Source: an uncultured Collinsella sp.
GTDB taxonomy: Bacteria > Actinomycetota > Coriobacteriia > Coriobacteriales > Coriobacteriaceae
DNA length: 7,767 nt
Assembly (NCBI GenBank): GCA_900547765.1
Contig: URIA01000064.1
Coordinates: 1 to 7,767 of the forward strand
Direction: 5' to 3'
Shown here piece by piece: positions 1 through 4,693 of this stretch (position 1 is its first letter; each line of letters starts with the position of its first letter). A program made the position numbers and the translations under genes. The notes beneath the pieces were generated by a model that saw nothing but the letters and a program-made list of their open reading frames with translations, did no database searches and had not been told where the DNA came from.

Positions 1-1
1 T

Positions 2-1843
2 CGTCTGGTCGACGTGGCCCAGGACGTCATCGTCCGCGAGGAGGACTGCGGTACGCACGAGGGCGTCACCTACAACCTCATCATCCCCGGCACCACCGAT
101 CTCAACACCGACCTCGTCGGCCGTTGCTTCATCGAGGACGTCGTGGCTCCCGATGGCACCGTGCTCTTTGAGCAGGACGGCTACATCGAGAAGGTCGCCG
201 ACATCCAGAAGATGGTCGATGCAGGCCTCAAGAAGGTCAAGCTCCGCGCGCTGCTCACCTGCCGCTCCAAGTACGGCGTGTGCCAGAAGTGCTACGGCTG
301 GGATCTTTCCACCCGTCGTCCGGTCGCCATCGGTACTGCCGTCGGCATTATTGCCGCCCAGTCCATCGGCGAGCCCGGTACGCAGCTTACGATGCGTACC
401 ATTCACTCCGGCGGCGTCGCTGGCGTCGACGATATTACGCAGGGTCTGCCTACGGTCAGCCGTATGTTCGATATCGTCGGCAACGTCAACGAGAAGATCC
501 TGGGTCGCGAGGCCGAGCTGGCTCCGTACTCCGGCCACCTCTCGATTAAGCCCGAGAAGTCCGAGTACGTGCTGACGCTCACCGACTCCGAGGATCACAC
601 CCGTGTCCTCGACGAGCGTCGCGTCCCCGCTTCGGTGCGCTTTATGCCCGAGATCGAGGACGGCTGCGAGGTTCGCGCCGGCGACCAGATCACCAAGGGC
701 TTCGTCAACTTCCGCAACCTGCGCAAGCTGACCGACATCGAGTCGACGATGCACACCTTCGTCGAGAGCGTCAAGGACGTCTACACCAGCCAGGGCGTCG
801 ACCTGAACGACAAGCACATCGAGGTGCTCGCACGTCAGATGCTGCGTCGCGTTCAGATCACCAACCCCGGTGACTCCAAGTATCTGCTTGGTCAGTACGT
901 CGACCGCTACGAGTTCGCCGACGAGGTCGAGCGCGTTGCCCGTCTGGGCGGTCAGGCTCCTGTGGCCGAGCCCGTCATCCTGGGTACGCTCAAGGTCGCG
1001 TCCAACATCGACTCCTGGCTGTCGAGCGCTTCGTTCATCCGTACCGCCGGCGTCCTTACCGAGGCTGCCATCGAGGGCAAGGTCGACCACCTGCTCGACC
1101 TTAAGTCCAACGTCATCGTCGGTAAGAAGATCCCGGCCGGTACCGGCCTCAAGCCGTACGCCAACGCCAAGCTGACGTATCGCACGGCCGACGGCTACGT
1201 GGACATCGACGGCCCGGCTTCGCCCAACGCCAAGTCGCTGCCCGAGTGGGCTCCTGTGGAGCTCAAGGACCTGGACGAGCAGCTCCCGCAGCAGCTCGAC
1301 TGGGCCGGCTACGACGAGTTCGGTGGTGCTGACGGCTCGTTCACTCGCAACGGCCACACCATCTCCGCCGAGAAGGCTCGTCTGTACCTGTTCGACGATC
1401 TGGGCGTGTCGCAGCGCTGGACCAACAAGTTCAGCGAGGTTGGCATCGAGACGGTCGGCGACCTGGTCGGCAAGTCCGAGGAGGATCTGCTGCGCATCGA
1501 TGGTATCGGTGCTAAGGCGATCGAGGAGCTCCGTGACGGCCTGGAGGCCCACGACCTGCTCTACATCCTCGAGAACAACGACGACGTTGCCGACGAGGAA
1601 GACCTCTCGCAGCTGCTGCAGATGGTCTTTAGCCCCGACGGTCCGGACGATATCCTGCTGGGTACCTCCGCTCCGACGCATCACGCCGACGCCGACGAGG
1701 AGCTCCTGGGCGCCCCGATCGACGACAAGAAGGCTCCCGCCAACGGCGCGATCAACGAGGACATGGCGTCCCTCGACGAGCTGCTCAACCAGCTCGTGGA
1801 CACCGACGACGCCGAAGAGGCCAAGGACAACGACGAGGAGTAA
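2..1843 (+). CDS. rpoC: DNA-directed RNA polymerase subunit beta' (C-terminal part, 5' truncated by window)
   Basis: This is the C-terminal part of the catalytic beta' subunit of RNA polymerase. The gene enters from the left edge in frame; the first full codon is at nt 2 and about 613 codons are visible before TAA. Numbered from nt 2, Cys16, Cys87, Cys94 and Cys97 match the four-cysteine zinc site of bacterial beta' (C814/C888/C895/C898 in E. coli). The bridge helix/trigger-loop region follows, with the motif AAQSIGEPGTQLTMRT at about residues 118-133. The trigger loop continues into GLPTVSRMFD with no large SI3-type insertion, as in Gram-positive enzymes. The conserved core ends near residue 394 (AKLTYR). 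About 220 further residues follow: a linker, an alpha-CTD-like helix-hairpin-helix domain (about 467-519) and a very acidic tail. Codon use is strongly C/G-ending. rpoB presumably lies upstream, outside the window. Identity is certain; the role of the extension is unknown. Confidence 0.98.
   Translation, partial: RLVDVAQDVIVREEDCGTHEGVTYNLIIPGTTDLNTDLVGRCFIEDVVAPDGTVLFEQDGYIEKVADIQKMVDAGLKKVKLRALLTCRSKYGVCQKCYGWDLSTRRPVAIGTAVGIIAAQSIGEPGTQLTMRTIHSGGVAGVDDITQGLPTVSRMFDIVGNVNEKILGREAELAPYSGHLSIKPEKSEYVLTLTDSEDHTRVLDERRVPASVRFMPEIEDGCEVRAGDQITKGFVNFRNLRKLTDIESTMHTFVESVKDVYTSQGVDLNDKHIEVLARQMLRRVQITNPGDSKYLLGQYVDRYEFADEVERVARLGGQAPVAEPVILGTLKVASNIDSWLSSASFIRTAGVLTEAAIEGKVDHLLDLKSNVIVGKKIPAGTGLKPYANAKLTYRTADGYVDIDGPASPNAKSLPEWAPVELKDLDEQLPQQLDWAGYDEFGGADGSFTRNGHTISAEKARLYLFDDLGVSQRWTNKFSEVGIETVGDLVGKSEEDLLRIDGIGAKAIEELRDGLEAHDLLYILENNDDVADEEDLSQLLQMVFSPDGPDDILLGTSAPTHHADADEELLGAPIDDKKAPANGAINEDMASLDELLNQLVDTDDAEEAKDNDEE
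1400..1558 (+). other. Alpha-CTD-like helix-hairpin-helix domain encoded in the rpoC C-terminal extension
   Basis: Residues about 467-519 of the visible RpoC (starting LGVSQRWTNKF) align without gaps, by eye, to the C-terminal domain of RNA polymerase alpha. The shared pattern includes GDLV, then E-x-x-LL, then IGAKAIEEL. Residues at the positions of E. coli alpha R265, N268, G296, K298 and E302, which matter for UP-element DNA contact, are R472, N475, G503, K505 and E509 here; S299 is replaced by A506. Spacing between these residues is the same as in alpha. Generic HhH domains share part of this pattern, so DNA binding is an inference. Confidence 0.7.
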
Positions 1844-1849
1844 TTAGTT

Positions 1850-1871
1850 CCGCCGTTCTAACGAACGGCGG
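1850..1871 (+). other. Hairpin immediately after rpoC stop
   Basis: CCGCCGTTC (1850-1858) and GAACGGCGG (1863-1871) form a perfect 9-bp stem with a TAAC loop, starting 7 nt after the rpoC TAA. No T-run follows, so it is not a standard intrinsic terminator. It may protect the 3' end of the mRNA or assist the real terminator at 1917-1958. Confidence 0.6.
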
Positions 1872-1887
1872 CGACCTCCGTCGCTGC

Positions 1888-1987
1888 GCGGCCCCCAGAG
1901 CTACAATCTGTCATTCAAAAGGCAGGGCATGACCAAAAGGTCAATGCCCTGCCTTTTTCATGCCACCTTGTACGCTCTGGGGGCCGC
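1888..1987. repeat. 14-bp inverted repeat enclosing the rpoC terminator
   Basis: GCGGCCCCCAGAGC at 1888-1901 is the exact reverse complement of GCTCTGGGGGCCGC at 1974-1987. The pair flanks the terminator hairpin, so the 100-nt stretch can fold as an outer stem with an inner stem-loop. No gene is seen inside. It could be a small palindromic intergenic repeat; no second copy lies in the window. Confidence 0.65.
1917..1958 (+). terminator. Intrinsic terminator of the rpoC transcript
   Basis: AAAAGGCAGGGCAT (1917-1930) pairs perfectly with ATGCCCTGCCTTTT (1944-1957). The stem continues as GACC/GGTC around an AAAA loop, with one bulged A at 1943. A T-run at 1954-1958 ends the structure. The A-run on the 5' side could let it also act on the opposite strand. 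It separates the rpoC transcript from the sigma-factor genes. Confidence 0.92.
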
Positions 1988-2029
1988 TCGCTTGCGTATG
2001 CTCAACCTGTTGCGTTCCGTTGATCCCTT

Positions 2030-2063
2030 GCCAAAAAGGGACAGGTTTATTTGGTCGGTTTTT
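2030..2063 (+). repeat. REP-like inverted repeat, copy A
   Basis: The sequence GCCAAAAAGGGACAGGTTTA, continuing to a T-run at 2063, is the reverse complement of nt 3837-3870 apart from one single-base indel in an A/T run and possibly one terminal base. It lies upstream of the sigma-factor gene, with copy B downstream of the partner gene in opposite orientation. It resembles dispersed REP-like palindromic repeats, but its family cannot be confirmed from this window. Confidence 0.85.
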
Positions 2064-2075
2064 CATGCTTGAATT

Positions 2076-2104
2076 TGAAACATTTCGCCCGACAAGAGCG
2101 TATC
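2076..2104 (+). promoter_or_regulatory. Candidate ECF-sigma-type promoter of the sigma/membrane-protein operon
   Basis: TGAAAC (2076-2081) and CGTATC (2099-2104) are separated by 17 nt. This closely resembles the -35 AAC and -10 CGT motifs of ECF sigma promoters, such as TGAAAC-N16-CGTA for Bacillus SigW. The -10 element lies 48 nt before the sigma ATG, leaving a leader of roughly 40 nt. Autoregulation by the encoded sigma factor is the simplest reading but is inferred. Confidence 0.6.
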
Positions 2105-2152
2105 TATGGTGAGGGCCTCATCGAGAACCATTAATGTCACCGGGAGGTGATT

Positions 2153-2671
2153 ATGGAAGAACAAGCTTTTAGACAGGCGGTCGAAGACCACCGGGATGTC
2201 GTGTTTCGGATCGCATTGACGTATCTGCGTGATCGCGCTGACGCCGACGATGTCGCTCAAGACGTCTTTCTTAAGTTGCTCAAAAGCGACGCGCAATTTG
2301 AAAACTGGGAGCATCTTCGTCGATGGCTTATCCGGGTCACGATCAATGAATGTAAATCTCTCTTTCGAAAGCCGTGGAGGCGCGTGGAGGATATTGAGAA
2401 TCTGGCCGATTCGCTTTCGACGGCGCAGGAGGAGACCAAGGCGGTCCTGTCAGACGTTATGCGACTTCCGGAGCGATTCCGTATTCCTATCGTGCTCTAT
2501 TACTATCTGGGCTTCTCGACTTCAGAAATTGCCGAGTTACTGCATGTGCCAGCCGCGACCGTTCGAACGCGTTTAGCTCGCGGCAGATCGAAGCTCAAGT
2601 TCATCCTAGAGGAGGGCGACCGTGAAATCCAACCAGATCAAGCAGGCCTTCGAGTCCGTCCAAGCCGATAG
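2153..2671 (+). CDS. ECF-type RNA polymerase sigma factor (sigma-70 family)
   Basis: A 172-residue alternative sigma factor, a usual length for the extracytoplasmic-function group. Region 2 spans about residues 10-75, with DADDVAQDVFLKLL at about 30-43 (region 2.2) and RRWLIRVTINECKSLFR at about 56-72 (regions 2.3/2.4, -10 recognition). After a linker, region 4 spans about 95-152, with LPERFRIPIVLYYYLGFS and the helix-turn-helix SEIAELLHVPAATVRTRLARG (-35 recognition). There is no region 1 or 3. ATG 2153 is chosen because GGAGG lies 5 nt upstream; the in-frame GTG at 2147 overlaps that ribosome-binding site. The 3' end overlaps the next gene by 50 nt, which suggests coupled translation. Codon use includes AGA and TTA, unlike the flanking ribosomal genes. 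It probably directs transcription in response to an envelope signal passed by its membrane partner; the signal and the wider regulon are unknown. Confidence 0.93.
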   Translation: MEEQAFRQAVEDHRDVVFRIALTYLRDRADADDVAQDVFLKLLKSDAQFENWEHLRRWLIRVTINECKSLFRKPWRRVEDIENLADSLSTAQEETKAVLSDVMRLPERFRIPIVLYYYLGFSTSEIAELLHVPAATVRTRLARGRSKLKFILEEGDREIQPDQAGLRVRPSR

Positions 2672-3698
2672 CGATCTTGCTGACCGTGTTCTTTATGCCG
2701 CTGCTGGCGAGCCGCTTCGCCGAAAGGGTCACGCGAAGCCTCTGTATGTTGCCGTAATCGGATGTCTTGCCGGAGTGCTGGCGACCGGAGGGGTCGCCTA
2801 CGCTGTTGTCAATTCCAGTTATTTTGCCTCTGCCTGGGGAAACCATGGCAACGGAGAGTCCGTTACCTGGACAAATGGCGGCTCGTCGGGGACGAAATAT
2901 ACCTACACCAGAGAGTTTGGTGATGGTATCGCGCCCCAAAGCCTGGAGGGTGCAGTCCAGAAGGTCAATCTGTCCGTCGAGGGCAACGGCTATACGCTCG
3001 ACATTCATGAGATGGCAATCGACGAGAACGGTTGCGGTGCTGTGACGTTTACATTGTCCAATCCGAATGGCGTTAACTACTACAAGCCGGCGGCAGAGCT
3101 TGGCGAACTTGTTCTCTATGGTGAAGAAGAAGGGGGCGTCAGTACACCCAGCATGAACTTCGGCGAGGAATGGGCTGATACACGCTGCACCATTGATAAA
3201 GACACATCAAGCGACACGGTCATTAACGGCACGATGTACTTTGCATCTTGGAATCGCGATCGAGATTTACGACATGCGGTCACCTGGAATATCAGTTGGA
3301 CGGAGGGCAAAGGTGAGGATGCGAAGGTGATCGAGGTATCGACGCCAGGGTTTAACGTCGGAGCGCACGTCGATACAAAGGAGCTCCGCTCCGACGACTC
3401 GCCTCTCGAGATCAGCCCGTTTTCCATCCAGACGCACATAGATGATCTGGGCTATGAAGCAGTTGATCATAAACTGACCGTCAGCTACAAGGATGGATCG
3501 GAGCAGATTATCGAAGATGACGACGCAGGGGCGTACAACTTCTATGTTTCGATGGCACGCAATAGCGGAGAGAACATCTGGGTTCCGACAAAACTGATCA
3601 ATGTCGATCAAGTGGTCTCGGTAACCCTTGAGGGCACGAGGTACACATCAACAGGAGAGACCGAAACGAAAGTACCCTTTACTATCGTCTATTCGTAA
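2622..3698 (+). CDS. Single-pass membrane protein, putative anti-sigma factor/sensor for the ECF sigma
   Basis: A 358-residue protein with a short polar cytoplasmic N-terminus (about 1-40), one hydrophobic segment at about 41-63 (starting LYVAVIGCLAGVLATGG) and a large predicted extracytoplasmic part (about 64-358) rich in beta-type sequence. The external part contains Cys138 and Cys189, which could form a disulfide, and a C-terminal stretch with LTVSYKDGSEQIIEDDDAG. That pattern recalls DUF4179/DUF5643-type proteins often paired with sigma factors; this is from memory and tentative. No HxxxCxxC zinc anti-sigma motif is seen. The GTG start at 2622 is supported by GGAGG 6 nt upstream. The 50-nt overlap with the sigma gene and the layout argue for an anti-sigma role: holding the sigma factor at the membrane until a signal releases it. 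Only the topology and pairing are directly supported. Confidence 0.8.
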   Translation: MKSNQIKQAFESVQADSDLADRVLYAAAGEPLRRKGHAKPLYVAVIGCLAGVLATGGVAYAVVNSSYFASAWGNHGNGESVTWTNGGSSGTKYTYTREFGDGIAPQSLEGAVQKVNLSVEGNGYTLDIHEMAIDENGCGAVTFTLSNPNGVNYYKPAAELGELVLYGEEEGGVSTPSMNFGEEWADTRCTIDKDTSSDTVINGTMYFASWNRDRDLRHAVTWNISWTEGKGEDAKVIEVSTPGFNVGAHVDTKELRSDDSPLEISPFSIQTHIDDLGYEAVDHKLTVSYKDGSEQIIEDDDAGAYNFYVSMARNSGENIWVPTKLINVDQVVSVTLEGTRYTSTGETETKVPFTIVYS

Positions 3699-3702
3699 GG
3701 TC

Positions 3703-3737
3703 TAGGCCGCTTCCCAAGAGGGGAAGCGGTCTATTTT
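3703..3737 (+). terminator. Intrinsic terminator of the sigma/membrane-protein operon
   Basis: CCGCTTCCC (3707-3715) pairs perfectly with GGGAAGCGG (3721-3729) around an AAGAG loop. The stem is extended by TAGG/TCTA with one G-T wobble and is followed by TTTT. It begins 5 nt after the TAA stop, so the two-gene unit has its own transcription end. Confidence 0.88.
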
Positions 3738-3836
3738 GCGTTATATGGATGGTTAGATTGAACGCTATTTGTCTGATTCTCGGAAGAACGTGGCAAATGG
3801 ATGCGGATCACCGTGAAGAGCGGCGTTTTCCCAGAT

Positions 3837-3870
3837 AAAACCGACCAAAATAAACCTGTCCCTTTTTGGC
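3837..3870 (-). repeat. REP-like inverted repeat, copy B
   Basis: AAAACCGACCAAAATAAACC, continuing to TTTTTGGC at 3870, is the near-perfect reverse complement of copy A at 2030-2063; the clear difference is one extra A. Inside it CCAAAA and TTTTGG can pair as a weak stem. The two copies bracket the sigma/membrane-protein genes. The stretch 3738-3836 between the terminator and this repeat shows no gene, promoter or other structure that I could support. Confidence 0.85.
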
Positions 3871-3896
3871 GGGTAACGTTGCCCCGACGAGCACAT

Positions 3897-4037
3897 CGGA
3901 TTCCCGGTCCGGGCGGCCCGCTGTTTAAGTTTGTCGCGAGTTCCGCACGCAAAGGAAAGCACTTAATGTGCTTTCCGTCTTGCGCAGGACTGTAGAGCAG
4001 CAAACTTAAACAGCGGGCCGCCCGGACCGGGAATCCG
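3897..4037. repeat. 141-nt fold-back palindrome with perfect 37-bp arms
   Basis: The arm at 3897-3933 (CGGATTCCCGGTCCGGGCGG onward to GTTTG) is the exact reverse complement of the arm at 4001-4037. The 67-nt centre holds a second perfect hairpin, GGAAAGCAC-TTAAT-GTGCTTTCC (3954-3976). Within each arm are overlapping short palindromes, CCCGGTCCGGG and CGGGCGGCCCG. No credible gene lies inside. The form fits a MITE, a REP-like or fold-back element, or a very stable structured RNA. The T-rich sequence needed for an ordinary terminator is absent after the arms. Confidence 0.9.
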
Positions 4038-4045
4038 CCCCCGCG

Positions 4046-4068
4046 CACAGAAGGGGATTCCTTTTGTG
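4046..4068 (+). other. Small hairpin between the palindrome and the rpsL promoter
   Basis: CACAGAAGG (4046-4054) pairs with CCTTTTGTG (4060-4068), with one G-T wobble, around a GGATT loop. No T-run follows on the plus strand. It lies upstream of the rpsL promoter and may be part of the neighbouring repeat or a weak transcription barrier. Confidence 0.4.
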
Positions 4069-4096
4069 TAGGCTTTGCGGAAATATGCTCATTTTG

Positions 4097-4148
4097 GGAT
4101 ACGCCCGGCGGCGTGGTCTGTTGACGGCACAGCTAACGCCACGTATCC
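4097..4148. promoter_or_regulatory. Imperfect inverted repeat spanning the rpsL promoter
   Basis: GGATACG (4097-4103) is the reverse complement of CGTATCC (4142-4148), and GGCGT (4110-4114) that of ACGCC (4136-4140). The dyad encloses the -35 element and overlaps most of the -10 element. It could be an operator or chance symmetry; no regulator is identified here. Confidence 0.35.
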
Positions 4149-4149
4149 T
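4121..4149 (+). promoter_or_regulatory. Housekeeping-type promoter for the rpsL-rpsG-fusA-rpsJ operon
   Basis: TTGACG (4121-4126) and TATCCT (4144-4149) are spaced by exactly 17 nt, close to the vegetative sigma consensus. Transcription would start near 4156, giving a leader of about 87 nt before rpsL. No competing promoter was found closer to the gene. Confidence 0.72.
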
Positions 4150-4164
4150 ATCGAACTGCGTGTT

Positions 4165-4189
4165 TCGTAGGGGGATGCTGACCCCTCGA
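4165..4189 (+). other. Hairpin in the rpsL 5' leader
   Basis: TCG-T-AGGGG (4165-4173) pairs with CCCCTCGA (4182-4189), leaving one bulged T and an 8-nt loop. It sits in the predicted untranslated leader, about 40 nt before the ribosome-binding site. It might stabilise the mRNA or take part in feedback control; neither is shown. Confidence 0.4.
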
Positions 4190-4242
4190 TTCAAGCCGTT
4201 GCACTTTACAGAAAGCTGGAATCATTCGAGAAGGAGTACGCT

Positions 4243-4620
4243 TTGCCTACTATTAACCAGCTGGTTCGCCAGGGCCGTCGTTCCGTGCCCAAGAAGTCCA
4301 AGAACGCTGCTCTGCAGCACAACTCCCAGAAGCGCGGCGTGTGCACCCGCGTCTTCACCACGAGCCCCAAGAAGCCGAACTCGGCTCTTCGTAAGGTTGC
4401 CCGTGTTCGCCTCGTCAACGGCATCGAAGTTACTGCTTACATCCCGGGTGAGGGCCACAACCTGCAGGAGCACTCCATCGTGCTCGTCCGCGGCGGTCGT
4501 GTCCGTGACCTCCCTGGTGTCCGTTATCACGTCATCCGTGGCGCCTACGACGCTGCTCCGGTCCAGAACCGTATGCAGGCCCGTTCCAAGTACGGTGCTA
4601 AGCGCCCCAAGGCCAAATAA
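4243..4620 (+). CDS. rpsL: 30S ribosomal protein S12
   Basis: S12 (125 residues, normal length for the actinobacterial form) sits at the decoding centre of the small ribosomal subunit and controls accuracy. Family motifs are clear: QKRGVCTRVFTTSPKKPNSALRK at about residues 29-51, IPGEGHNLQEHS at 67-78 and GGRVRDLPGVRYH at about 84-96, with a basic C-terminal tail. Lys43, a classic streptomycin-resistance position, is kept. Position 88 is Arg (CGT at 4504-4506), where E. coli and Mycobacterium tuberculosis have Lys. Asp89, the residue methylthiolated by RimO in E. coli, is present. The start is TTG at 4243: the family N-terminus MPTINQLV begins there and AAGGAG lies 6 nt upstream. It is the first gene of the operon, 73 nt before rpsG. 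Confidence 0.98.
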   Translation: MPTINQLVRQGRRSVPKKSKNAALQHNSQKRGVCTRVFTTSPKKPNSALRKVARVRLVNGIEVTAYIPGEGHNLQEHSIVLVRGGRVRDLPGVRYHVIRGAYDAAPVQNRMQARSKYGAKRPKAK

Positions 4621-4645
4621 GCCAGATAACGTTTTGATACTTTCG

Positions 4646-4671
4646 CCGTGTGCCGCCTAAGCGCCGCACGG
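4646..4671 (+). promoter_or_regulatory. Hairpin in the rpsL-rpsG intergenic region, possible S7 feedback site
   Basis: CCGTGTGCCGC (4646-4656) pairs with GCGCCGCACGG (4661-4671) around a CTAA loop, with one G-T wobble and one C-C mismatch. It ends 9 nt before the rpsG ribosome-binding site AAGGAG (4681-4686). In E. coli, S7 represses translation by binding the rpsL-rpsG intercistronic RNA. A similar role here is inferred from position only. Confidence 0.45.
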
Positions 4672-4693
4672 TAGACACTTAAGGAGATTTCAC

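Noticed and set aside
1902..1907. TACAAT as a -10 element
   Set aside because: No -35-like hexamer lies 16-18 nt upstream, and any transcript would end at the terminator within about 50 nt.
2147..2152. GTG two codons upstream as start of the sigma gene
   Set aside because: It overlaps the GGAGG that serves the ATG at 2153 and has no separate ribosome-binding site of its own.
3758..3763. TTGAAC as a -35 element upstream of the REP-like copy B
   Set aside because: No -10-like sequence lies at the right spacing and no gene follows before the rpsL promoter.
3897..4037. Fold-back element read as an integron attC site, a dif site or a CRISPR unit
   Set aside because: Its ends lack the attC core GTTRRRY, the arms are longer and more perfect than a dif site, and there are no direct repeats with spacers.
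3731..4048. Minus-strand frames of 65 and 105 codons and a plus-strand 64-codon frame over the fold-back element
   Set aside because: They translate the palindrome arms and REP-like repeat, have no supported start site and show no recognisable protein pattern.
4064..4660. 198-codon plus-strand frame running over rpsL
   Set aside because: It is an out-of-frame shadow of rpsL, rich in Ser, Arg and Pro, and its start lies upstream of the predicted promoter with no convincing ribosome-binding site.
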